A DNA stretch of 64,000 bases, taken from the NCBI RefSeq assembly GCF_020991475.1, contig NZ_JAJMPA010000002.1, forward strand, positions 186,001 to 250,000, written 5' to 3'. The position numbers were made by a program, and so were the translations under genes. This DNA is from Pedobacter sp. MC2016-14. Its GTDB lineage: Bacteria; Bacteroidota; Bacteroidia; Sphingobacteriales; Sphingobacteriaceae. Position 1 is the first letter of the stretch, and each line of letters starts with the position of its first letter. The notes below the pieces were generated by a model that saw only the letters and a list, made by a program, of their open reading frames with translations, did not search any database and had not been told where the DNA came from. Positions 37,459 to 45,833 of this stretch are shown here, piece by piece.

Positions 37459-38655
37459 TTATTTTCGGTTGTAAATCACAATTCGGTTGCCTTCTGTGCG
37501 AAAGGCGATATCCAGGTAATCAAGTACTTCAAATACTTTGTTTGCAGTCATATTGCGGTTTACCTCTCCATTGATTCTCATCTGCGGAATTTTGCCTTCA
37601 AAAACTACATCTACGCCATACCAGCGCCGCAACTGCTTCATCAAATCTTCTACACTTGCATTTCTGAAAGAGAAAAGCCCTTCTTTCCAGGCAATGGCGC
37701 TGGCCAGGTCTGCATCTCTAATGATGGTCTGTGTATTGTTCACTATGCTTTCTGTTCCGGGTTTTAACCGGTTTATCAAATTAGATTTTTGGTTCAGGAT
37801 CTGCACTGAACCCTCCAGTAAGGTGGTTTTGATACTGTTGTCATCCGCATATGCACTCACATTAAAGGAGGTGCCTAGAACGGTAATTTCCTGTCCCTTT
37901 GTTTTAACTAAAAATGGTACTAGCCTGCTGTTATGAAAAGGATGGTGGTTAACCTCAAAGTATGCTTCACCTTGAAGTTCCACAATTCTTTTGCTGCGGT
38001 TAAATTGGGTAGGATACTTTAAAATTGTTGCTGCATTCAACCATACCCGGGTTCCATCAGGCAAAGTAACCTGGTATTGTCCTCCTTTTGGAGTAGAAAG
38101 CGTATTAAAAGTTGAAAGGGCTGATGGCGAAGTGGCCGAGACCAGGCTATCATTTGCATACTTAATTTCTTTACTGCCAATTATAATTCCCGTTTTGCTG
38201 CTCAATATTATTTCTTTTCCATTGGCAAGGGTTAGCGTAGCCTTATTTGTACCAGGCAGCAATTCTATTTGCTGAACAGTTTTTGTCTGGATATCCGTTC
38301 TGTTTTGATTTAAAAATAGGTAACCCATCCCTGCGATGAGCAGGACTGCCGCCGCTGATGAAATCCATTGGTATAAGCTGAGGCGTTTTTTAGTTTGCGG
38401 AAGGTCTTCAACCTGGATGCCCGCATGAATGCGGTTTAACATACGATTGATAACTTGTTCTTGATCGCCTTTATACATAGCATCATATGTTTGTAACTCA
38501 TTGATCAGCGTATTTTCTGTACTGACTTCATCCAATAACTTCTGATAGGCAGGTTTGCTGGAAGCCCATGCTTTTAATTGTTGGCTTTCTTCCTGACTAA
38601 GCTCCTTTCGAAGATAATTGTGGATTAAGTTGACCAGATTTTGAGTCTCTTTCAT
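37459..38655 (-). CDS. FecR-family anti-sigma factor
   Basis: A 398-residue regulator. The cytoplasmic N-terminus (1-85) is followed by a membrane helix around 'WISSAAAVLLIAGMGYLFL', then the FecR domain ('NKATLTLANGKEIILSSKTG', 'LPDGTRVWLNAATILKYP', 'ELQGEAYFEVNHHP', 'VLGTSFNVSAYAD') and a DUF4974-like C-terminus ('DLMKQLRRWYGVDVVFEG'). It lies 81 bases after the sigma gene. The STN domain of the SusC protein at 32798 is the likely partner. Confidence 0.92.
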   Translation of the reverse strand: MKETQNLVNLIHNYLRKELSQEESQQLKAWASSKPAYQKLLDEVSTENTLINELQTYDAMYKGDQEQVINRMLNRIHAGIQVEDLPQTKKRLSLYQWISSAAAVLLIAGMGYLFLNQNRTDIQTKTVQQIELLPGTNKATLTLANGKEIILSSKTGIIIGSKEIKYANDSLVSATSPSALSTFNTLSTPKGGQYQVTLPDGTRVWLNAATILKYPTQFNRSKRIVELQGEAYFEVNHHPFHNSRLVPFLVKTKGQEITVLGTSFNVSAYADDNSIKTTLLEGSVQILNQKSNLINRLKPGTESIVNNTQTIIRDADLASAIAWKEGLFSFRNASVEDLMKQLRRWYGVDVVFEGKIPQMRINGEVNRNMTANKVFEVLDYLDIAFRTEGNRIVIYNRK

Positions 38656-38736
38656 TATAACTGTGCTGCTGTTGTAGATAGAAACAAGATATTGCGGGAA
38701 ACCTTACATGAAAATAGAGGAAAATGAAAAATAAAT

Positions 38737-39306
38737 TTAAAATGGCAATAAAAGCAGGTAATAAAGTATGTTTTTGTCTTTGAAAATCTTTTTTAAGGCC
38801 TCTAGTGCCCGGGATCTATTGGTGAATACAGCACTTTGGCTCATGTTTAGTTGTGTACATACCTCTTCTGTGCTTAAACCTTCTAAAAAACTTAACTTAA
38901 AAACAGTGCGTTGCTTTTCGGGCAGTTTTTCCAGTTCTTTATAGATCGCTTCCATCAATTCGGCCTGTAAAATCTTAGCATATACTTCGGGCTCCTCACT
39001 TAATAAATCGTCAGACAATTCATGGTCAAAGTGCTGTTTAGCATGTGGCGTTTTAATATGATTTAAACACGCATTTTTTGTACTAATGTATAGAAAGGCT
39101 TTGATGTTGGCGGAGGTCTGAAACTGAGCTCTTGCCTGCCATAATTTTATAAAGCTGTCAGAAACGTGTTCTTCGGCAGCTTGCGTATTGTTGATGATTT
39201 TATTGGCAAAATATAACAATGGGCGGTTATAAGTCTTAACAAGACGGTTAAGTACCGCTAAATCGCCATTGCGAAAGTTAAGCATGTCAGCATAATCATC
39301 AATCAT
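38737..39306 (-). CDS. ECF-type RNA polymerase sigma factor
   Basis: A 189-residue sigma factor. Region 2 is at about 20-85 ('AAEEHVSDSFIKLWQARAQF'), and region 4 at about 120-180 ('LEKLPEKQRTVFKLSFLEGL', 'STEEVCTQLNMSQSAVFTNRS'). It starts the minus-strand array that runs through fecR, DUF1735, susC, susD and further to the M16 peptidase at 22562. Its own promoter may lie in 39307-39500, which it shares back-to-back with the alcohol dehydrogenase gene. Confidence 0.92.
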   Translation of the reverse strand: MIDDYADMLNFRNGDLAVLNRLVKTYNRPLLYFANKIINNTQAAEEHVSDSFIKLWQARAQFQTSANIKAFLYISTKNACLNHIKTPHAKQHFDHELSDDLLSEEPEVYAKILQAELMEAIYKELEKLPEKQRTVFKLSFLEGLSTEEVCTQLNMSQSAVFTNRSRALEALKKIFKDKNILYYLLLLPF

Positions 39307-39465
39307 AAGCCCTGTTAAAGCACTAAACTCGCAATTAATTTTGGAATTACCATAAAAAAATCAATTTGAGCCGTATAAAGTAGTAACAGATTAAATAATT
39401 ATCTAATCATTTGATTCTCGCATTTAATCGTTTGAATTTTGCAACTTTTAAAACTGGTACAACCA

Positions 39466-39473
39466 TAACTTTG
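39466..39473 (+). promoter_or_regulatory. -7 element of the alcohol dehydrogenase promoter
   Basis: TAACTTTG matches TAnnTTTG exactly, 28 bases before the ATG at 39502. A TTTG lies at 39438-39441, but the 24-nt spacer is longer than usual. Confidence 0.6.
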
Positions 39474-39501
39474 TTATCGATATTAATTTAATACAGAATA
39501 T

Positions 39502-40548
39502 ATGATTGCAACTAAAGGATACGCGGCACAAAGTCCCGCAACAGATTTAGCTCCGTGGGATTTTGAACGCCGTGAGGTAGGCCCGCACGATGTACAATTT
39601 GATATTTTATTTTGTGGTGTATGTCACTCAGATTTACACCAGGTAAATAACGATTGGTTTCCAGGAATTTTTCCAATGGTTCCCGGACACGAGATTGTTG
39701 GTCGTGTGGTTAAAGTTGGTGCACACGTTACAAAATTTAAAGTAGGAGATTTAGCTGGTACTGGTTGTATGGTAGATTCTTGTCAGGTTTGTGAAAACTG
39801 TAAACAAGATTTGGAACAGTATTGTCTTGAAGGTAATACGCAGACATATAACGATAGAGAGCGTGATGGAAAAACACCTACCTATGGTGGCTACTCTAAT
39901 ACAATTGTGGTAAGGGAAGAATTTGTTTTACATGTGTCTGATAAATTGGATCTTGCAGCAGTAGCGCCTTTATTATGTGCTGGTATTACTACCTATTCGC
40001 CATTAAGACACTGGAAAGTTGGTGCCGGACACAAACTTGCTGTATTGGGTCTTGGCGGGCTTGGCCACATGGCTGTTAAATTTGGTGTTGCCTTTGGCGC
40101 AGAAGTTACGGTTTTAAGTACATCGCCGGCAAAAGAAGAAGATGCTAAAAAATTAGGTGCCCATCACTTTGTGGTAACTACAGATCCGGAACAGGTCAAA
40201 GCAGCCAGAGGCACATTTGATTTTATTTTGGATACGGTATCTGCAGAGCATGATTTTAACATGTATTTGTCGTTATTGAGAACCAATGGTGTACACATTT
40301 GCGTTGGTGTTCCACCAAAACCAGCAGAAATTGCTGCATTTAGCCTGCTTGGTGGCAGGAAAAGTTTAGCGGGCTCGGGTATTGGAGGAATTGCTGAAAC
40401 TCAGGAAATGCTTGATTTTTGTGCTGAAAAAGGAATCGTTTCTGAAATTGAAATGATTGATATTAAGGACATTCAGTCTGCTTACGACAGAATGGTAAAA
40501 GGAGATGTACGTTACCGTTTTGTAATCGACATCGCTACACTAAAATAA
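39502..40548 (+). CDS. Zinc-dependent NAD(P)-alcohol dehydrogenase (YahK-like)
   Basis: A 348-residue medium-chain dehydrogenase. Catalytic zinc residues are Cys41 in 'CGVCHSDLHQ' and the His63-Glu64 pair in 'PMVPGHEIVG'. The structural zinc cysteines are in 'SCQVCENCKQDLEQYC'. The Rossmann motif is 'LAVLGLGGLGHMAVKFG'. The sequence resembles the cinnamyl-alcohol-dehydrogenase/YahK aldehyde reductases, which normally prefer NADPH. It is monocistronic; 11 bases after its stop begins the conserved RNA element at 40560. Confidence 0.93.
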   Translation: MIATKGYAAQSPATDLAPWDFERREVGPHDVQFDILFCGVCHSDLHQVNNDWFPGIFPMVPGHEIVGRVVKVGAHVTKFKVGDLAGTGCMVDSCQVCENCKQDLEQYCLEGNTQTYNDRERDGKTPTYGGYSNTIVVREEFVLHVSDKLDLAAVAPLLCAGITTYSPLRHWKVGAGHKLAVLGLGGLGHMAVKFGVAFGAEVTVLSTSPAKEEDAKKLGAHHFVVTTDPEQVKAARGTFDFILDTVSAEHDFNMYLSLLRTNGVHICVGVPPKPAEIAAFSLLGGRKSLAGSGIGGIAETQEMLDFCAEKGIVSEIEMIDIKDIQSAYDRMVKGDVRYRFVIDIATLK

Positions 40549-40559
40549 AAAATCATTTG

Positions 40560-40652
40560 TATACAATAAAGCGCAAAAACATGCGTCTTTATATGGAGAG
40601 CGTTAATTTAGATGAGCGGGAATAATCGGAAGGTTATTTCCGCTTTTTTTAT
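40560..40652 (+). ncRNA. Conserved structured RNA element, copy A, with terminator
   Basis: Copy A of a two-copy element; copy B is at 59501-59592. Shared parts are a 12-nt start TATACAATAAAG (40560-40571) and an identical 33-nt core (40583-40615), at the same spacing. A first hairpin pairs ATAAAG-CGC with GCG-T-CTTTAT (40566-40592). A second hairpin, 12 bp with a GGAA loop (40616-40643), runs into a T-run, forming an intrinsic terminator. The hairpin sequence differs from copy B but pairing is kept. It begins 11 bases after the dehydrogenase stop, so it may be a 3'UTR-derived or independent small RNA. Family unknown to me. Confidence 0.7.
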
Positions 40653-40767
40653 TACAAAACCTCATTCTTATATATTTCATAATTATTCCAGCAGGCAGTG
40701 GCGGTAGATTGTCTTAAAGTTGTCTTACTATTAAAGAGAAATTAATTATGGACATAAACTTTGTCAA

Positions 40768-41331
40768 ATGAAAATCGCATCTAGCCCGTCTGATCGGCAA
40801 GCTGTATTTGATGCGATGTATTTAGCCTATCATCCATTGTTAAATAAGTACGCCTATGCGCTACTTAAGGACGGTGATATGGCCGAGGATACTGTGCACA
40901 ATGTGTTTTTGAAATTGCTGGAAAGCCAGATGGATTTAGCCGAATTGCAGCAACCCAAAGCTTACTTGTACCGATCTGTTTATAATGAAGCAATGAATTG
41001 CTTAAAACACAGGCAAATTGAGCAGGTTTACGAAGATGTCGCTTCGCCAAAACAGGATGAAGAAATGAAAGACAGTAGCAGCTCTGTGCAATATAAAGAG
41101 CTTAAAGTGGCTGTGGCAGCTGCACTAAATCAATTACCCGAACAATGCAGAACGGTTTTCCAGCTCAGCAGATATGAAGAGCTCAAGTACAAGGAAATTG
41201 CACTGGAGTTGGACATTTCAGTGAATACTGTAGAAAAGCATATGGTAAAAGCATTGAACAGACTTAGAACTATCCTTAGCGACTATTTACCACTGCTCAC
41301 TTTTTGGTTATTTTTAATTGTGAAAGAATGA
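40768..41331 (+). CDS. ECF-type RNA polymerase sigma factor
   Basis: A 187-residue sigma factor. Region 2 has 'DMAEDTVHNVFLKLLESQ', region 4 has 'LPEQCRTVFQLSRYEELKYK' and 'EIALELDISVNTVEKHMVKA'. It heads a three-gene operon: its stop overlaps the fecR start by ATGA, and fecR abuts the STN-barrel gene. This is a self-contained sigma/anti-sigma/sensor unit with no susC or susD attached. Confidence 0.92.
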   Translation: MKIASSPSDRQAVFDAMYLAYHPLLNKYAYALLKDGDMAEDTVHNVFLKLLESQMDLAELQQPKAYLYRSVYNEAMNCLKHRQIEQVYEDVASPKQDEEMKDSSSSVQYKELKVAVAAALNQLPEQCRTVFQLSRYEELKYKEIALELDISVNTVEKHMVKALNRLRTILSDYLPLLTFWLFLIVKE

Positions 41332-42287
41332 AAATCGAGATTTTAATACGTTACCTCAATGGAGAAACTTCAAATGAGGAAAATCAACAAATTGAAGACT
41401 GGCGTTTGCAAGACAGTAGCCATCAGATGGAACTGGAGACCTTACAATTGGTTTGGAACAGCGCAGCGACTGATAAAGATTATACCCCACCAAATTCGGT
41501 AGCCTCATTGGCAAAATTTAAAGAAAAAGCGGGTCTAACAGGTCAGGCGGTTAAGGCTCCTTATAAATCATTTAATTGGAAAACATGGCTTAAGGTTGCG
41601 GCTATTCTTGCTCCATTTCCATTGTTGATTTGGTTCTTTGTACTGCAATATCAGGCGGATGCGACATTTATATCGGCACAAACGACTGTGAAAACTGATA
41701 CTACACTTTTAGCTGACGGCTCAGTGGTAGTGTTAAATAGAAATTCTGTTTTGGAATATCAAGAAAAGTTTCATGATACCAGAACGGTTAGTTTAAAAAA
41801 AGGAGAAGCTTTTTTTAAAGTTAAACATGACCATAACAGGCCATTTATTGTGCAGGTTAACGGTATCCGGATTAGAGTTTTGGGCACCTCTTTTAATGTG
41901 AAAATGGTAGCAGGCAAAACCGAAGTTATTGTGGAGACTGGCAAGGTTGAAATTAGTAGCAAGCATAAAAAGATAGAACTCAGCCCTTCAGAAAGCGTGT
42001 ATATCGACAAGGAAAATCAAAACCTGACAAAGCAAGTGCATCCCGATCAATTGTATACTTATTACCGCAGCAAGGAGTTTAAGGCCATCGGCACACCTCT
42101 ATGGAGATTAGCAGAAGTGCTACAGGAGGCTTACGATGTGAAAATTCTTATTCCCAGAAACGAGGTTAAGAACCTTCCACTCAGTACTACTTTTAAAGAA
42201 GAAGACCTTGATGATATACTGGCGGTTATTGCCAAAACATTTAACATCACTGTCAATAGAAACGGAAATCACATCATCTTAAATTAA
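41328..42287 (+). CDS. FecR-family anti-sigma factor
   Basis: About 319 residues from the ATG at 41328, which overlaps the sigma stop codon (ATGA). Helical N-terminus, one membrane helix ('VAAILAPFPLLIWFFVLQY', about 90-110), then FecR domain ('TTLLADGSVVVLNRNSVLEY', 'LKKGEAFFKVKHDHNRPFIV', 'VLGTSFNVKMV') and a DUF4974-like end ('LPLSTTFKEEDLDDILAVIA'). The next gene begins at the base after its stop. The likely signal source is the STN domain of that protein. Confidence 0.9.
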   Translation: MKIEILIRYLNGETSNEENQQIEDWRLQDSSHQMELETLQLVWNSAATDKDYTPPNSVASLAKFKEKAGLTGQAVKAPYKSFNWKTWLKVAAILAPFPLLIWFFVLQYQADATFISAQTTVKTDTTLLADGSVVVLNRNSVLEYQEKFHDTRTVSLKKGEAFFKVKHDHNRPFIVQVNGIRIRVLGTSFNVKMVAGKTEVIVETGKVEISSKHKKIELSPSESVYIDKENQNLTKQVHPDQLYTYYRSKEFKAIGTPLWRLAEVLQEAYDVKILIPRNEVKNLPLSTTFKEEDLDDILAVIAKTFNITVNRNGNHIILN

Positions 42288-44450
42288 ATGAAAGCAAAGT
42301 TATTTATCATATTAGTACTAGGAAGTTTATTTGGATCTGCTGCAATGGCACAGACTATTTTGGAAAAGAAGATTAGTATTAACGTACAGCAGAAATCGGT
42401 ATATTATACATTGGCACAAATGGAGAAAGCAGGTGACTTCGTGTTTTCTTACCATAGCGACTTAATTCCTAAAGACAGCCTGGTTAATTTAAATCAGACG
42501 GAAACAAGTATTAAAGAGGTGCTAGAGCAGCTATTTAAGAATAGATTTACTTACCTAGAGGACAAAAGATTTTTGGTGATAAGGGCGGCGCTTAAGCCCT
42601 TAAGGATCATTACTACTGACATTACATCTGATGAAAAAAATTACTCTGTAAGTGGACTTGTGGTAGATGGTGCTTCTGGAGAACGTTTAATGAATGCCAG
42701 TGTTTACGAAAAGCAGGAACTAGTTTCTTCCATTACCGACGAACACGGATATTTTAAACTAAAATTTAAGACAGGAAATCCCAATGCACTGACCATTACA
42801 GCCAGCAAGTTGAACTATCAGGATGCTGCAGTAAACTTCCTCCAATCGGTATCTATTGATAGCAGGATGCAGAGAAATGCCTACCGATATGCGGAGTCCA
42901 ACAGTACTGGCGTGGAACGCGATCCTCTTGCTCAGTTCTTTTTATCGGCCAGGCAAAAGATTCAAAGTTTAAACATTCCAGATTTTTTTGCAAACAGATC
43001 TTTCCAGGTTTCACTGGCACCTGGACTAAGCACGAGGGGATTGATGAGTTCTCAGGTGGTGAATAAATTTTCCTTGAACCTGACAGGTGGCTATACTGCT
43101 GGGGTGAACGGAGCGGAAATTGCCGGACTTTTTAATATCAATAGGTTTAATTCCGGGTATTTGCAGCTTGCCGGTGTGTTTAATTTAGTAGGTGGAACAG
43201 TAAAAGGCCTGCAACTGGCAGGAATCAACAACCGTGCGCTGGATACCGTTAAGGGCCTTCAAGTTTCTGCCTTTGCCAATAAAGCAGAAGGCACTGTAAA
43301 GGGTTTGCAACTGGCAGCATTAAATAATGAGGCCCGTAAGCTTCAGGGTATACAAATAGGATTAGTGAACGTTGCTGATACCTCTGAAGGTGCAAGTATA
43401 GGTTTAGTAAATATTATCAGGAACGGATTTTATAAAGTAGGTTTGTCTGCAAATCAAACCCTAAACACCAATGTTTCGCTAAGCACAGGTACACATCAGT
43501 TTTACACCATAATCCATGCCGGCGTGAATGTTAATTCCGGAATAAGGATGAAGGGAATGGGAATAGGCGTAGGGCATGATTTTATGTTTAACGACCGTGT
43601 TTACCTTTCTGCTGTCCTCGATTATCAAATATATGGTGAGCAAAATTTCCATCAAAACTGGAAGCTGGGGAAACTTTTGTTGACTGCACAGCTGTCTAAA
43701 AACATCAGTTTATTTGCCGGGCCAACTTTTAGAAAATATACATACGGGATACCTTATGATTTTGCTGCGGCAGCGGCAGATCCTGCAGCTTACAATGAAA
43801 ATGTTATGGCAAGAGGCAAGCCTTCTAAATATGCTTTCGGTTGGGAAGCAGGTATTGCATTTAATTCGGTTTTTAAACCAAAAGTTCCAGTTCGCAGTTC
43901 TGCATTCGTTTCAAAATTTCAGCGTCCTTCAGAAAACTGGAACATCGGACTGGCAGCTGTTTCGGGTCTGGATATCAAATCTACAAATGGAGTTGTTGGT
44001 GCTGAAGCATTTCTAGAACGGGAATTAAGGGGTAACTTAGCCGCTACATTTTCTGTAGGGTATCTTCAACACTTAATCAATTCCAGAACTACCTTTCCAG
44101 AACTTACACCAGGGATGATCTCTATGTCGTATTCTGATCGAAATGATTACAAGTCTATCCCTATAAAAATAGGTATGAAAACCTACTTAAGCAGAAGAAT
44201 GTTTTTTGCGGGTGAGTTAGGTGCAGTTATAGGTCTAAACAATGAAAATTATATTACCTATTTGGTAGCAGGGCAGCCCGCTATGAGAATACGGACAGGC
44301 AAAACCTTGAATGCCTACACAGGAGGAGCATCGATAGGTTATTCTTTTGATAATGGATTAGAGACAAGTTTGAAATATGAAAAGTATTTTGGTCACGATA
44401 TTCAGCTCATGACCATTCGAGCTGCTTACCGATTTAAACTGAATAAGTAA
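42288..44450 (+). CDS. STN-domain outer-membrane protein with LA_2272-like surface repeats
   Basis: A 720-residue protein with signal peptide ('FGSAAMAQ'). An STN domain (about 25-100, 'QQKSVYYTLAQMEKAGDFVF') is followed by a CarboxypepD_reg-like domain (about 118-195), a spacer, and short repeats at about 280-390 of the form 'GTVKGLQLAGINN' / 'GTVKGLQLAALNN', as in the LA_2272-type surface repeat proteins. A C-terminal beta-barrel-like region ends 'MTIRAAYRFKLNK'. I see no TonB plug motif. It is probably the outer-membrane sensor for the upstream FecR protein. Its ligand is unknown. Confidence 0.75.
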   Translation: MKAKLFIILVLGSLFGSAAMAQTILEKKISINVQQKSVYYTLAQMEKAGDFVFSYHSDLIPKDSLVNLNQTETSIKEVLEQLFKNRFTYLEDKRFLVIRAALKPLRIITTDITSDEKNYSVSGLVVDGASGERLMNASVYEKQELVSSITDEHGYFKLKFKTGNPNALTITASKLNYQDAAVNFLQSVSIDSRMQRNAYRYAESNSTGVERDPLAQFFLSARQKIQSLNIPDFFANRSFQVSLAPGLSTRGLMSSQVVNKFSLNLTGGYTAGVNGAEIAGLFNINRFNSGYLQLAGVFNLVGGTVKGLQLAGINNRALDTVKGLQVSAFANKAEGTVKGLQLAALNNEARKLQGIQIGLVNVADTSEGASIGLVNIIRNGFYKVGLSANQTLNTNVSLSTGTHQFYTIIHAGVNVNSGIRMKGMGIGVGHDFMFNDRVYLSAVLDYQIYGEQNFHQNWKLGKLLLTAQLSKNISLFAGPTFRKYTYGIPYDFAAAAADPAAYNENVMARGKPSKYAFGWEAGIAFNSVFKPKVPVRSSAFVSKFQRPSENWNIGLAAVSGLDIKSTNGVVGAEAFLERELRGNLAATFSVGYLQHLINSRTTFPELTPGMISMSYSDRNDYKSIPIKIGMKTYLSRRMFFAGELGAVIGLNNENYITYLVAGQPAMRIRTGKTLNAYTGGASIGYSFDNGLETSLKYEKYFGHDIQLMTIRAAYRFKLNK

Positions 44451-44530
44451 GGGGCCAGCATGGCAGAACTTTTATAAACTGTAATTCCGCTGACAGAGTA
44501 TTCGGTCTTTACACCGATATTTGATCCTAT

Positions 44531-45022
44531 ATGAATCCGTTTATGAAAGTTCTGCTTCTTAGTTTTCTGCTGTTGTCAGCGTCTTTTTCTGTTTTCGCAC
44601 AAAATCCAGGTGATACCATGCCTGCTGTTGCTTTTTATAACAGAGATGCTTCTCCGTTTTTAACCAATAATATTCCAAAAGGTAAAGAATCACTGGTTAT
44701 ATTTTTTGATGCTACCTGCGAACATTGCCAGCGTGTAGTGGCGGCGCTTGACAAACGCGCTAAGGACCTTGAAAAAATTAATATCTATCTTGTTTCTCAG
44801 GATGAATACCGTTCAATTGATTATTTTACCGGCAACTTTGCTAAACAGCTAACCACCCAAAAGAATGTTAAGGTGCTTCAGGATCGTGACCATGTATTTA
44901 TCATGGCCTTTCATCCTAAGGAATATCCCGGGATCTATTTATATTCTCCTGAAAAAATATTGAGGTTTTACTCCAGTAATGAAAAGCAAGTAGCTAAGCT
45001 CTTGAAAATGATTAACCCATAG
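44531..45022 (+). CDS. Exported thioredoxin-like protein
   Basis: A 163-residue protein with signal peptide ('LLSASFSVFAQ'). The redox motif is CEHC (Cys63, Cys66) in 'LVIFFDATCEHCQRVVAALD', and the C-terminal half keeps a thioredoxin fold with cis-proline near 'KEYPGIYLYSP'. It is smaller than the TlpA-like proteins elsewhere in the window and lacks DUF4369. An in-frame ATG at 44543 (MKVLLLS) is an alternative start. It stands alone and is closed by the terminator at 45034. Confidence 0.8.
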   Translation: MNPFMKVLLLSFLLLSASFSVFAQNPGDTMPAVAFYNRDASPFLTNNIPKGKESLVIFFDATCEHCQRVVAALDKRAKDLEKINIYLVSQDEYRSIDYFTGNFAKQLTTQKNVKVLQDRDHVFIMAFHPKEYPGIYLYSPEKILRFYSSNEKQVAKLLKMINP

Positions 45023-45033
45023 TATACACATAC

Positions 45034-45068
45034 AAAAATGGCCAATCTATTTAGACTGGCCATTTTTT
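45034..45068. terminator. Bidirectional intrinsic terminator
   Basis: AAAATGGCCAATCT pairs with AGACTGGCCATTTT (one A-C mismatch), loop ATTT, with A-run and T-run on the two sides. It sits between the thioredoxin-like gene (plus) and tRNA-Arg (minus) and can serve both. Confidence 0.8.
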
Positions 45069-45076
45069 ATTGTTTG

Positions 45077-45148
45077 TGCTCCCGACGAGATTCGAACTCA
45101 TATCGTTGGTACCGGAAACCAAAATTCTATCCATTGAACTACGGAAGC
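45077..45148 (-). tRNA. tRNA-Arg (anticodon CCG)
   Basis: The minus strand folds as a 72-nt cloverleaf. Acceptor GCTTCCG pairs with CGGGAGC (one T-G), discriminator A; D stem GTTC/GAAT; anticodon stem TTGGT/ACCAA with loop TTCCGGT, anticodon CCG; T arm ATGAG-TTCGAAT-CTCGT. CCA is not encoded. It decodes CGG arginine codons. Confidence 0.93.
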
Positions 45149-45186
45149 AAAAGTCTGCGAATATAGGAATTTTCGGGTTTAGTTCG

Positions 45187-45516
45187 TTAAATACAAAAAT
45201 ATTTAATCCATGCCCAAGACTGCCTGTTAATCAAATAGTCTGTTTTATGATCACATGCGTAAGCCTCCTTTTCAAATATGATGTTACGATAGGCCTGATG
45301 GTGACTTTTATGCTTAAATAAATTAATAAGATAATTGAGCAAATAGGCCAAATAAAAGGGAATGATAAGTAGTTCTAGTTGCTGCTTAATATGAATGGTT
45401 TCATGCCTAATTAAGGTTTCATCAGTACGTCTACTTTTGTCCTTGATGAAGATAAATGGAAAAATAGCCATTCCTTCGGCATTTAAAAAAGGAACAATTA
45501 CAATGGGATAATTCAT
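45187..45516 (-). CDS. Small protein with HExxH motif and hydrophobic segment
   Basis: A 109-residue protein of unknown function. It has HETIH (residues 39-43) in 'DETLIRHETIHIKQQLELL', a hydrophobic stretch directly after ('LLIIPFYLAYLLNYLINLF'), and 'FEKEAYACD' about 40 residues downstream, whose glutamates could supply a third zinc ligand. This resembles very small gluzincin-like proteins. No signal peptide is obvious. An upstream region of 340 bases carries repeats. Function as a peptidase is a guess. Confidence 0.6.
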   Translation of the reverse strand: MNYPIVIVPFLNAEGMAIFPFIFIKDKSRRTDETLIRHETIHIKQQLELLIIPFYLAYLLNYLINLFKHKSHHQAYRNIIFEKEAYACDHKTDYLINRQSWAWIKYFCI

Positions 45517-45608
45517 CTTAAGTACGTTTCAGATAAATGGCAAGACAATTTACGAAATTTTAAAGTAAAGTCCATAGTAAACCGAGCGTAAGTCAAAGGA
45601 AACTTGGG

Positions 45609-45735
45609 GGTAACCGGAAGGTTTCATCCACTTTTACTTGAAGTTTAAACGCTGTTTGTTCGTCTTACACCGAAGAGACAGCGATCAATTATCGTTCAGA
45701 CAGCGATTATAGAACGAGGTAAACCTCCGGTTACC
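45609..45735. repeat. Imperfect inverted repeat pair about 15 bp, 96 bp apart
   Basis: Left arm at 45609-45624 and right arm at 45721-45735 are complementary except for one extra base. Between them lie two tandem 22-nt units starting AGACAGCGAT (45676-45697 and 45698-45719). Confidence 0.6.
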
Positions 45736-45802
45736 TTTCACTTACCTTCAAGTTTATCCCGGCTTATCCTTAGCTTCCTTACATAATCAGAGCCCTGACA
45801 CA

Positions 45803-45833
45803 TAAAAAAGGCCTGCTCATTTGAGCAGGCCTT
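45803..45833 (-). terminator. Intrinsic terminator of the YceI gene
   Basis: AAGGCCTGCTCA and its inverted copy around 45809-45833; on the minus strand the hairpin is followed by a T-run (complement of 45804-45809). It lies 24 bases past the YceI stop. Confidence 0.85.
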
